Made by a program: the position numbers and the translations under genes | Assembly: GCA_007117055.1 (NCBI GenBank) | Contig: SKHH01000138.1 | Span: 1 to 5,615, forward strand | From: Lishizhenia sp. | GTDB taxonomy: Bacteria; Bacteroidota; Bacteroidia; Flavobacteriales_D; Crocinitomicaceae | Direction of reading: 5' to 3' | DNA: 5,615 bases | Shown here: positions 1-5,615 of the stretch, one piece after another | How the letters are laid out: every line of letters starts with the position of its first letter | Position numbering within the stretch: position 1 is the stretch's first letter | The notes under the pieces: generated by a model | What the model saw: the letters and a program-made list of their open reading frames with translations, nothing else | What the model was told of the DNA's origin: nothing | The model's database searches: none

Positions 1-477
1 AAGATAAAGGCATTTATGGGAACATTAGGCGATTTTTTAGTGCGTAGTGATTTGGAGGATTTTACGTTTGAAAATTCATCAACGTTGTCTCTTCGTCAAG
101 CTGAATTAATGAAGGCGATTAATTCTGAACGTGATACTTTTTACACATTTTGTCATGGTGTGAATGAATCAACGATTATCACAAGTAAATCAGTCTCTGA
201 GCGAATCAAGAAGATCTTTAAAAATGAAAGACTAAAATCACATTCAGCAGACTTAGCTTCTATTACCATTAAATTGCCAACTGTTAATACAGAGATTTCG
301 GGAGTTTATTATTTTATTTTAAAGCATTTAGCTTGGGATGGTATCAACATTGTTGAGGTCATTTCTACTTCGAATGAGTTTACCGTAGTGGTTAAGTCAG
401 ATGACATTGACTCTGTTTTCACCGTGTTAATGCAATTAAAAAAAGAGGGGAAGTTATTAGTAGACGGTAAAAATTAA
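1..477 (+). CDS. ACT-domain protein, 3' part only (often annotated 'aspartate kinase')
   Basis: The reading frame is open from base 1, so the gene starts before the window. The ATG at base 16 is probably an internal methionine, since nothing resembling an N-terminus or translation signal precedes it. About 158 codons are visible. Visible residues 86-148 look like an ACT domain, the small ligand-binding fold used for allosteric control: a beta strand (ASITIKLP), a helix around SGVYYFILKHLAWDGINIVE, then a strand (EFTVVVK) and a second helix. From memory, Flavobacteriales carry a conserved protein of roughly 220 residues with this ending (strings such as VRSDL, SSITIKLP, INIVEVISTTNEFT), often named aspartate kinase although it has no kinase domain. 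No catalytic amino-acid-kinase motif is visible here. A regulatory or sensing role is inferred and the ligand is unknown. The gene ends just before a strong terminator, so it is the last gene of its transcript. Confidence 0.75.
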   Translation, partial: KIKAFMGTLGDFLVRSDLEDFTFENSSTLSLRQAELMKAINSERDTFYTFCHGVNESTIITSKSVSERIKKIFKNERLKSHSADLASITIKLPTVNTEISGVYYFILKHLAWDGINIVEVISTSNEFTVVVKSDDIDSVFTVLMQLKKEGKLLVDGKN

Positions 478-497
478 TAGGTTATATAGAAATAAAG

Positions 498-526
498 AAT
501 CTGAAAGTAATTTCAGATTTTTTTTT
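498..526 (+). terminator. Intrinsic terminator after the ACT-domain gene
   Basis: A perfect 9-bp stem (AATCTGAAA at 498-506, TTTCAGATT at 511-519) closes on a GTAA loop, which fits the stable GNRA tetraloop class. It runs directly into a T tract to base 526. It lies 20 bases after the stop codon at 475-477. The A-rich bases before the stem (494-496) can pair with the T tract, so it may also work weakly for transcription from the other strand, but no opposing gene is present. It separates the first gene from bshA. Confidence 0.85.
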
Positions 527-540
527 GAACATAACTTTCT

Positions 541-572
541 TTGTGCTGTTTGAAAAGTTAAGTTTAAGTTTT
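541..572 (+). promoter_or_regulatory. Candidate Bacteroidota-type promoter for bshA
   Basis: A TTG at 541-543 lies 21 bases before TAAGTTTT at 565-572. This matches five of the six fixed positions of the Bacteroidota -7 consensus TAnnTTTG with a -33 TTG at about the usual spacing. Transcription would begin near base 579, giving a leader of about 17 bases before the bshA ATG. The strong terminator just upstream means bshA needs its own promoter. The region is very AT-rich and an overlapping TAAGTTTA at 559-566 is an alternative, so the exact position is uncertain. Confidence 0.35.
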
Positions 573-595
573 TAAGATTTCAATTGCATTAAAAT

Positions 596-1741
596 ATGAA
601 GATAGGAATAGTATTGTATCCTACGTACGGTGGAAGTGGTGTTGTAGCTACAGAGTTAGGAAAGGCTTTGGCAGAAAAAGGACATGAAATTCATTTTATT
701 ACCTATTCTCAACCTGTCCGATTAGGCTCTTTTCGTGATAATATTTATTATCATGAAGTGATGATTTCCAACTACCCTTTATTTGAATACCAACCGTACG
801 AAACAGAATTAGCGAGCAAATTAGTTGAAGTAGTGAAATATGAAAAGCTTGACGTACTGCATGTGCATTACGCCATTCCTCATGCTTCTGCTGCTTTTAT
901 GGCACAACAGATATTAGCAACTCAGGGAATTCAAATTCCGTTTGTAACAACTTTGCATGGAACAGATATCACTTTGGTAGGGAAAGACAAGTCTTTTGAG
1001 CCTGTTATTTCTTTTTGTATTAACAAGTCTAATGCGGTAACTGCTGTTTCAGAGAGTTTAAGACAAGATACATACGAACATTTTGATACCACTAGAGATA
1101 TTGATGTTATACCTAATTTCATTCAAATTCCAGAATATGAGGTGATGGAAGATGTCATTGAGTTAAGAAGAAAATATGCAAAAGATGATGAGCCTATTTT
1201 ATGTCATGTGTCCAATTTTAGACCTGTAAAAAGAGTCGCAGATGTGATTCAAATTTTCAATAAAGTCAACCATTCTATTCCATCACGATTGCTTTTGGTC
1301 GGTGATGGTCCTGATCGTTACAACATAGAACGTTTATGTCGTAGCTTAAAAATATGTAATCGGGTGGTAACACTTGGTAAAATTCGTGATGCTGCGAATA
1401 TCATTCGCTTGAGTGATATGTTTTTACTTCCTTCAGAAACAGAGAGTTTTGGGCTTGCGGCCCTTGAAGCGATGTCTGTTGGTGTACCTGTAATTAGTTC
1501 CAATACGGGAGGAATTCCTGAAGTAAATGTACATAACTTCTCTGGAATGCTTTCCAATGTAGGAGATGTGGATGAAATGGCAGGTAATGCAATAGCTATA
1601 TTGACCGACAACAAAACATTAAAACAGTTTAAATTGAATGCATTAACTCAAGCGAAAAAATTTGATATTCGTAAAATCCTTCCTGCTTATGAGGATATTT
1701 ACAGAAGGGTAATTGAAGAGCTAAAACTCCAATCAGTCTAA
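596..1741 (+). CDS. bshA: N-acetyl-alpha-D-glucosaminyl L-malate synthase BshA
   Basis: BshA is a cytoplasmic GT4-family (GT-B fold) retaining glycosyltransferase. It joins GlcNAc from UDP-GlcNAc to L-malate, the first step in making bacillithiol, the low-molecular-weight thiol of many Firmicutes and Bacteroidota. At 381 residues it is of normal, full length. The N-terminus is diagnostic for BshA: MKIGIVLYPTYGGSGVVATE, with the glycine loop GGSG at 12-15, followed by FITYSQPVRL at 34-43. HGTD lies at 121-124 in the N-terminal domain. The donor-binding C-terminal domain shows VSNFRPVKR (205-213), VGDGPD (235-240) and the E-x7-E motif with E283 and E291 in ETESFGLAALEAM. All expected motifs are intact. 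The start is firm: an in-frame TAA lies two codons upstream (590-592). There is no Shine-Dalgarno sequence, as usual in this phylum. The later enzymes BshB (deacetylase) and BshC (cysteine ligase) are not encoded in this window. A related GT4 transferase with another acceptor is possible but unlikely given the N-terminus. Confidence 0.93.
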   Translation: MKIGIVLYPTYGGSGVVATELGKALAEKGHEIHFITYSQPVRLGSFRDNIYYHEVMISNYPLFEYQPYETELASKLVEVVKYEKLDVLHVHYAIPHASAAFMAQQILATQGIQIPFVTTLHGTDITLVGKDKSFEPVISFCINKSNAVTAVSESLRQDTYEHFDTTRDIDVIPNFIQIPEYEVMEDVIELRRKYAKDDEPILCHVSNFRPVKRVADVIQIFNKVNHSIPSRLLLVGDGPDRYNIERLCRSLKICNRVVTLGKIRDAANIIRLSDMFLLPSETESFGLAALEAMSVGVPVISSNTGGIPEVNVHNFSGMLSNVGDVDEMAGNAIAILTDNKTLKQFKLNALTQAKKFDIRKILPAYEDIYRRVIEELKLQSV

Positions 1742-1789
1742 ATTCGTGGGTCATCAGTATCGGACGTCTGTATCTAAAATAATTCAATT

Positions 1790-2122
1790 ATGATTGAAGG
1801 TTTTTTAATGTTAGGAGGTGTACTCGTATTTCTCTTATTAATATTTATTTGGAAAAGTGTTAAAGAGAATAAACGTAAATGGAAGATACGAAATGGAGAT
1901 AATTACACACGTGAATATTTAGAACTGGACGAAAACGGAGTTTGGAGAAGGATTTCCTTTACATGTGAATCATACAAGAAAAATTTTCCAAGACACGTGA
2001 TATATATACGCAAGAATTGGGAAAACTATCCTGAATGGACTAACAAGCGTAAAGAGGAAATTTTGAGTAGGTTAAAAAGTGTATTGAAAGAACCTGAGTA
2101 CACCTATATTGAAATTCATTAG
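1790..2122 (+). CDS. Small membrane-anchored protein of unknown function
   Basis: A 110-residue protein with one N-terminal hydrophobic segment (about residues 5-21, LMLGGVLVFLLLIFIW region), followed at once by a strongly basic stretch (KSVKENKRKWKIR, 22-34). By the positive-inside rule the C-terminal domain should be cytoplasmic. The soluble part is rich in aromatic and charged residues. It holds DENGVWRRI (47-55), HVIYIRKNWENYPEWTNKR (69-87), a probable helix with alternating basic and acidic residues, and an EPEYTYIE-like end. I do not recognise a named domain. The HVIY...W..YPEW...R pattern resembles, from memory, small hypothetical proteins of Flavobacteriales, which suggests a conserved family. 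The start at ATG 1790 is supported by an in-frame TAA at 1775-1777; the next Met (residue 7) lies inside the hydrophobic segment. It starts 48 bases after bshA with no terminator between, so co-transcription is plausible. A role in bacillithiol metabolism is not shown. Confidence 0.75.
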   Translation: MIEGFLMLGGVLVFLLLIFIWKSVKENKRKWKIRNGDNYTREYLELDENGVWRRISFTCESYKKNFPRHVIYIRKNWENYPEWTNKRKEEILSRLKSVLKEPEYTYIEIH

Positions 2123-2131
2123 ACGGACCAC

Positions 2132-2145
2132 AACAAGCGCTTAGC
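2132..2145 (+). repeat. Short direct repeat, copy 1 of 2
   Basis: AACAAGCGCTTAGC here matches AACAAGCACCTAGC at 2212-2225 in 12 of 14 positions, exactly 80 bases apart. The similarity fades outside this core. It may be the trace of an old local duplication or two copies of a binding site, and chance is not excluded in such AT-rich DNA. Confidence 0.35.
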
Positions 2146-2211
2146 TCCATTTTTTTTGCTGCAGGAGCAATAAAGATAAACTTTACTTTCCTTACATTTT
2201 AAATGATTCAA

Positions 2212-2225
2212 AACAAGCACCTAGC
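2212..2225 (+). repeat. Short direct repeat, copy 2 of 2
   Basis: Second copy of the 14-base repeat, AACAAGCACCTAGC, differing from the copy at 2132-2145 at two positions. Its last base is the first base of the inverted repeat at 2225-2260, so the two structures abut. Confidence 0.35.
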
Positions 2226-2260
2226 ATAATGAAATCCATTAAGTATGGTAATTCATTATG
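2225..2260. repeat. Imperfect inverted repeat (hairpin) upstream of ftsK
   Basis: CATAATGAA (2225-2233) is perfectly complementary to TTCATTATG (2252-2260). Inside, TCCAT (2235-2239) pairs with ATGG plus A (2245-2248 and 2250) with one bulged T at 2249, leaving a five-base loop (TAAGT). This gives about 14 pairs in 36 bases. No T tract follows, so it is not a typical rho-independent terminator. It could protect the 3' end of the upstream transcript, act as an operator, or form part of a leader. It lies about 135 bases before the ftsK start, and no function can be assigned. Confidence 0.5.
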
Positions 2261-2366
2261 TTGATTAGCTCAAAAATAGCGGTTAAAAGAATCTATTTAT
2301 GAAGTAGCTAACATTAAAATGTGAATTACAATATTAGAACTTTATTTTTTATGCACTATCTAGTTG

Positions 2367-2374
2367 TATTTTCG
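2367..2374 (+). promoter_or_regulatory. Possible -7 promoter element for ftsK
   Basis: TATTTTCG matches five of the six fixed positions of the Bacteroidota -7 element TAnnTTTG and lies 20 bases before the ftsK ATG, which would give a short leader of about 14 bases. No TTG is present at the expected -33 distance, where the sequence is a T-rich run (2341-2350). The call is therefore weak. Confidence 0.25.
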
Positions 2375-2394
2375 TCTCTTGAATAGAATATTTC

Positions 2395-4893
2395 ATGTCG
2401 AAGGGAAACAAATTTAAAGAAAAGGGAAAAACAGGAGCGACCAAAAGGTCTAAGAATAAGTCAAAATTATTCGTTGGTCTATGGAAACGAATTGATAACC
2501 GAAAAGCGAAATCTATTTCGGGTGCGTTACTTCTATTGTTTTCGATTTATTTTTTTATTGCTTTTCTCTCTTACTTGTTTACTTGGAAACAAGATCAAAA
2601 TTTTATCATGGATACGACCTTTTTCGAATTCATGTTTAGCGCTGAAGAAATTGTGATTTCAAATTGGTTAGGAAAATTTGGTGCTTGGTCCTCCCACTAT
2701 TTTATTTACGAAGGTTTTGGTGTCGCTTCGTTTGCTTTTTGTTTCCTATTTTTTGTGACAGGCGTTCGTCTACTATTAAATATTCGTTTAGTTCCTTTGA
2801 GAAAAACCTATTTAATTAGCACAGTAGGAATTATATGGTCCTCCATTTTTTTAGGCTTATTTTCTGCCCGAATAAATTACGTGGGTGGAACTTTTGGTTA
2901 TTTCACAAATGATTGGTTAAAAGCTAGTTTCGGTGGGTTTGGTGCTTTTTTGTTTGTTTTAGTATTGTTCTTTGTTGCTTTTGTTGTGCTCTTTAACCCT
3001 GATATTCAAGGAATGTGGAGAAGATTCTTTGATAGAAATGAAAACTCTGAGGAAGTATCAAATGACAATAAAATGTCTGATATACTCATAAATAATACCA
3101 TTACGGACGATGAAATTGAAGAGGAAGAGCGTCCAGTTCAAGTTAATTTTTCTGAAGAAGAGGATCAAGAGGAAGAAGAAGGTCTTGTTTTAGAAAAAAC
3201 AGTAAAATCATCCGACTCGAATACAAATGAAGAACAAGACAGTGATGATTTTGAGGTTGTAACTGCTCCGGATGATACAATAAAAGAGGAAGATAGCGAA
3301 GAGGAATTTTCTGTGGAAGTTGCGCCAACAGAAAAAGAACTTTCGGACAGGGAGTTAAACCGGAAAGTTGAAGAGTTTGGAGAGTATGATCCTAAGTTGG
3401 ATTTAGCAAGTTATACCTTACCTCCGATTGACTTACTGCAAAAGTTTGAGTCAAAAAGTGGGGGAGTAGATAAGGATGAGCTAGAGGCTAATAAAAATAA
3501 AATTGTTGAAACGCTATCTCATTATAAAATTGAAATCGCAAAAATAAAAGCGACTATTGGACCCACAGTTACTTTGTATGAAATTGTTCCAGCTCCTGGG
3601 GTGCGTATTTCTAAAATCAAGAACTTAGAAGATGATATAGCCTTGAGTTTAGCCGCTTTGGGGATTAGAATTATTGCTCCAATTCCTGGAAAAGGTACAA
3701 TAGGTATAGAAGTGCCTAATAGCAAACCAGAAATGGTAAGCATGCGAGCTTTAATTGCTTCTGAAAAATTCCAAAATTCAGATGCCGAACTTCCTGTAGT
3801 AATGGGAAAAACCATTACGAACGAAACATATATTTTTGATTTAGCTAAAATGCCTCATTTGTTAGTTGCAGGTGCTACGGGGCAAGGTAAATCAGTTGGC
3901 TTGAATGCTATATTAGTTTCTATTTTATACAAAAAACATCCAGCACAAGTGAAGTTTGTATTAGTGGATCCTAAAAAAGTGGAACTAACTTTGTATAATA
4001 AAATAGAAAGACACTTTTTAGCTAAATTACCCGGAGAGGAAGAGCCAATTATTACGGATACATCGAAAGTGGTTAATACATTGAATTCACTTTGTATTGA
4101 AATGGATGACCGCTATGAGTTGCTCAAGGATGCTCAAGTGAGAAATATTAAAGAGTACAACGAAAAGTTCATTGGTAGAAAATTAAACCCCGAAAAAGGT
4201 CACCGCTATATGCCTTACATAGTGGTACTGATCGATGAGTTTGCCGATTTAATTATGACAGCAGGGAAAGAAGTGGAGCACCCTATTGCCAGATTGGCAC
4301 AATTAGCTCGTGCTATAGGAATACACTTGATTGTGGCTACTCAGCGTCCTTCTGTTAATGTAATTACAGGTATGATTAAAGCAAATTTCCCAGCGCGAAT
4401 TGCATTTAGAGTGCTTTCAAAAATTGATTCTCGAACAATTTTGGATGGATCAGGCGCAGACCAATTAATAGGAAAAGGGGATATGCTCATTTCTACAGGG
4501 AATGAAATGATTCGGCTACAATGTGGTTTTGTGGACACACCTGAAGTAGAGGAGGTATGTGAGTTTATTGGTAATCAACGTGCGTATCCAGAAGCAATGC
4601 TATTGCCAGAGTTCGTAGATGAAAATGCTGCTGATAGCGGAGGGGCTGATGATTTAGACGATTTAGATGAAAACTTTGTAGAGGCAGCCAGAATTGTTAC
4701 TATTCATCAACAAGGATCAGCTTCTTTATTGCAACGAAAGCTGAAGTTGGGTTACAATAGAGCCGGGAGAATTGTTGATCAATTAGAAGGTCATGGAATT
4801 ATTGGTCCGTTTAAGGGAAGTAAAGCAAGAGAAGTTTTATTCCATGATGAAATAGCGTTGGAAGAATACCTTAAAACGAAAGGACTTTTGTGA
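2395..4893 (+). CDS. ftsK: DNA translocase FtsK
   Basis: FtsK is a septum-anchored, ATP-driven hexameric motor that pumps chromosomal DNA and helps XerCD resolve dimers at division. The 832 residues show the complete family plan. A lysine-rich cytoplasmic start (1-40) precedes four hydrophobic segments (about 41-63, 106-130, 138-157, 178-200). A very acidic, low-complexity linker follows (about 215-320, with runs such as EIEEEE and EEEDQEEEEG). The alpha/beta motor domains run from about 345 to 740. They hold the Walker A motif GATGQGKS (493-500), LVDPKKVEL (523-531), the Walker B motif VVLIDEFADL (610-619), ATQRPS (648-653), SKIDSRTILD (675-684) and GADQLIGKGDML (687-698). The C-terminal winged-helix gamma domain (about 763-826, with YNRAGRIVDQLE) reads the polar sequences that direct translocation. 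All catalytic motifs are intact. The length is usual for FtsK/SpoIIIE proteins with a short linker, well below the giant enterobacterial form. The start is firm: an in-frame TGA lies at 2380-2382 with no other ATG between. Confidence 0.97.
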   Translation: MSKGNKFKEKGKTGATKRSKNKSKLFVGLWKRIDNRKAKSISGALLLLFSIYFFIAFLSYLFTWKQDQNFIMDTTFFEFMFSAEEIVISNWLGKFGAWSSHYFIYEGFGVASFAFCFLFFVTGVRLLLNIRLVPLRKTYLISTVGIIWSSIFLGLFSARINYVGGTFGYFTNDWLKASFGGFGAFLFVLVLFFVAFVVLFNPDIQGMWRRFFDRNENSEEVSNDNKMSDILINNTITDDEIEEEERPVQVNFSEEEDQEEEEGLVLEKTVKSSDSNTNEEQDSDDFEVVTAPDDTIKEEDSEEEFSVEVAPTEKELSDRELNRKVEEFGEYDPKLDLASYTLPPIDLLQKFESKSGGVDKDELEANKNKIVETLSHYKIEIAKIKATIGPTVTLYEIVPAPGVRISKIKNLEDDIALSLAALGIRIIAPIPGKGTIGIEVPNSKPEMVSMRALIASEKFQNSDAELPVVMGKTITNETYIFDLAKMPHLLVAGATGQGKSVGLNAILVSILYKKHPAQVKFVLVDPKKVELTLYNKIERHFLAKLPGEEEPIITDTSKVVNTLNSLCIEMDDRYELLKDAQVRNIKEYNEKFIGRKLNPEKGHRYMPYIVVLIDEFADLIMTAGKEVEHPIARLAQLARAIGIHLIVATQRPSVNVITGMIKANFPARIAFRVLSKIDSRTILDGSGADQLIGKGDMLISTGNEMIRLQCGFVDTPEVEEVCEFIGNQRAYPEAMLLPEFVDENAADSGGADDLDDLDENFVEAARIVTIHQQGSASLLQRKLKLGYNRAGRIVDQLEGHGIIGPFKGSKAREVLFHDEIALEEYLKTKGLL

Positions 4894-4905
4894 AAAAAAA
4901 CTCAG

Positions 4906-4936
4906 TTGTTCCGAATTACTTTATGGCATAGTTTAT
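4906..4936 (+). promoter_or_regulatory. Possible promoter for the lolA-like gene
   Basis: TTG at 4906-4908 is followed, after 20 bases, by TAGTTTAT at 4929-4936, which matches four of six fixed positions of TAnnTTTG. It sits about 38 bases before the ATG in the 80-base gap after ftsK. The second element overlaps a small perfect palindrome, CATA-GTT-TATG (4927-4937). The gap contains no terminator, so read-through from ftsK is equally possible. Confidence 0.25.
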
Positions 4937-4973
4937 GATAATGTTCAAAATAAATAAAATATAAGTAGAAAAT

Positions 4974-5615
4974 ATGAAAATTGTTATAGCATCACTTTTG
5001 ATTTTTGTTAGTTTTTCTGGCATTGGTCAATCAGACCCTAAATCAGAACAAATTTTAAATACTTTTTCGAAGGAGATAAAATCACTGAATTCTTTTTACA
5101 TGGAGTTTTCTCTTCATTTTTTGAATAAAGCAACGGGTGAGGATTCCAAACAAAAAGGAAATGGTTTCGTACAAGGAGATAAATTTAGTGCAAAACTTGA
5201 CGATAATGAAGTGATTTCGAATGGAATGAAAATCTGGACGATTGTGCACTCCGAAAAAGTAGTCTATGAATCAGATGCTGATGACGACGATGAAGAAAGC
5301 ATCAATCCTAAAAAATTACTTACCATTTGGGAAACAGGATTTAAAAGCAAATACGAAAAAGAAGATGTGATCAACGGAAAAAAAGTTCACGTGATTAATC
5401 TTTATCCTACTAACCCGGCTGAAGTTCAGTATCATACCATAACTTTATATGTCGATGTGAATGGAAAAGAATTACATAAAGCCATAATGAAAACAAAAGA
5501 AGGGACAACAATGACCTACACGGTAACAAAAATGGATAAAAACATACCGGTAGATAAAAGTAAATTTGTGTATGATGCCCGTAAATTTCCAGGTTATCAG
5601 TTGATTCGTGATTAA
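4974..5615 (+). CDS. lolA: LolA-like outer-membrane lipoprotein carrier protein
   Basis: LolA is the periplasmic chaperone that takes lipoproteins from the LolCDE complex at the inner membrane to the outer membrane. This 213-residue protein has a signal peptide (MKIVIASLLIFVSFSGIG) with likely cleavage after G18, leaving Q19 first, a pattern common in Bacteroidota. The mature part has the LolA look: an N-terminal helix with SEQILNTFSKEIKSLNSFYMEFSLHF (24-49), then GNGFVQGDKFSAK (62-74), NGMKIWTIVHSEKVVYES (83-100), and a beta-rich half ending in NIPVDKSKFVYDARKFPG (190-207). The last segment matches the P...F.F....PG ending of the family. An acidic run DADDDDEE (101-108) sits in what should be a surface loop. 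The start is bounded by an in-frame TAA at 4962-4964. The stop codon TAA is the last three bases of the window, so the gene is complete. LolA sequences diverge widely, so assignment rests on layout and short motifs. The ftsK-lolA order is, from memory, recurrent in Flavobacteriales. Confidence 0.82.
   Translation: MKIVIASLLIFVSFSGIGQSDPKSEQILNTFSKEIKSLNSFYMEFSLHFLNKATGEDSKQKGNGFVQGDKFSAKLDDNEVISNGMKIWTIVHSEKVVYESDADDDDEESINPKKLLTIWETGFKSKYEKEDVINGKKVHVINLYPTNPAEVQYHTITLYVDVNGKELHKAIMKTKEGTTMTYTVTKMDKNIPVDKSKFVYDARKFPGYQLIRD

Larger units (their letters stand above)
2123..2394. other. Non-coding gap before ftsK
   Basis: This 272-base stretch has no convincing open reading frame on either strand and many stops. 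It holds a pair of similar 14-base direct repeats (2132-2145 and 2212-2225), an imperfect hairpin (2225-2260), and a 12-base palindrome at 2311-2322 (ACATT, two bases, AATGT) that could be a protein-binding site. It also holds a promoter-like motif close to the ftsK start. No tRNA-like fold is evident. There is also no good intrinsic terminator after the small gene: the T tract at 2150-2157 is not preceded by a stem. It is probably the regulatory region of ftsK together with the 3' untranslated end of the previous transcript. Confidence 0.5.

Noticed and set aside
931..1122. Open frame on the - strand inside bshA (63 codons)
   Set aside because: Lies wholly within a well-supported gene, has no recognisable motif, and its composition is that expected from the complement of bshA.
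1318..1614. Open frame on the - strand inside bshA (98 codons)
   Set aside because: It overlaps the donor-binding domain of BshA, and its Ser/Ala/Ile-rich product has no domain character. It is a shadow of the real gene.
1741..1789. GACGTC palindrome and GTAT repeats between bshA and the small gene, considered as a regulatory site
   Set aside because: A 6-base palindrome with no flanking symmetry is expected by chance, and no promoter match accompanies it.
2144..2170. Possible terminator after the small membrane protein gene (GCTCC...GGAGC, with a nested TTGCT...AGCAA)
   Set aside because: The stems are only 5 bp, and the T tract at 2150-2157 lies inside the loop or before the inner stem rather than after it, so it does not fit an intrinsic terminator on either strand.
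2130..2230. Resemblance of AACAAGC...TAGC to integron attC core sites
   Set aside because: There are no paired core and inverse-core sites, no long foldable attC stem, and no integrase or cassette genes nearby. The likeness is limited to a few bases.
3143..3328. Leucine- and proline-rich open frame on the - strand opposite the acidic linker
   Set aside because: The composition follows directly from reading GAA/GAG-rich linker codons backwards.
3522..3815. Open frame on the - strand inside ftsK (97 codons)
   Set aside because: It is antisense to the conserved FtsK motor region, which fully explains the sequence. It has no promoter or plausible protein features.
1..5615. Novel defence system, mobile element, CRISPR array or RNA gene
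   Set aside because: No transposase, integrase, nuclease, repeat-spacer pattern or tRNA/rRNA-like sequence was seen. Four of the five genes fit widespread chromosomal families and the fifth is a lone small membrane protein.

Overview
This is an AT-rich window with five protein-coding genes, all on the + strand. It looks like ordinary chromosomal core sequence from a member of the Bacteroidota, most likely Flavobacteriales. Three things point there. The proteins have a Flavobacteriales flavour: a stand-alone ACT-domain protein often labelled aspartate kinase, a bacillithiol-type BshA, an FtsK with the GATGQGKS P-loop, and a divergent LolA. Start codons are preceded by A/T-rich sequence without Shine-Dalgarno motifs. 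Promoter candidates fit the Bacteroidota TTG / TAnnTTTG pattern. The family or genus cannot be fixed from this window.

Layout. Bases 1-477 hold the 3' part of the ACT-domain gene, whose true start lies before the window. It ends at a clear intrinsic terminator (498-526). A candidate promoter (541-572) then leads into bshA (596-1741), the glycosyltransferase for the first step of bacillithiol synthesis. A short gene for a membrane-anchored protein of unknown function (1790-2122) starts 48 bases after bshA and could be co-transcribed with it. A 272-base non-coding stretch (2123-2394) follows, with an imperfect hairpin and a pair of similar 14-base direct repeats. Next is ftsK (2395-4893), the DNA translocase of the division septum, and 80 bases later a lolA-like gene for a periplasmic lipoprotein carrier (4974-5615), whose stop codon is the last codon of the window.

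How the genes relate. They do not form one pathway. bshA serves thiol redox balance, ftsK chromosome segregation at division, and lolA envelope biogenesis. The terminator after the first gene, the long gap before ftsK and the promoter-like motifs suggest about three transcription units: the ACT gene; bshA with the small membrane gene; and ftsK with or without lolA. I found no mobile element, RNA gene, CRISPR array or defence system, and no convincing undescribed system. The least explained parts are the small membrane protein and the gap before ftsK.
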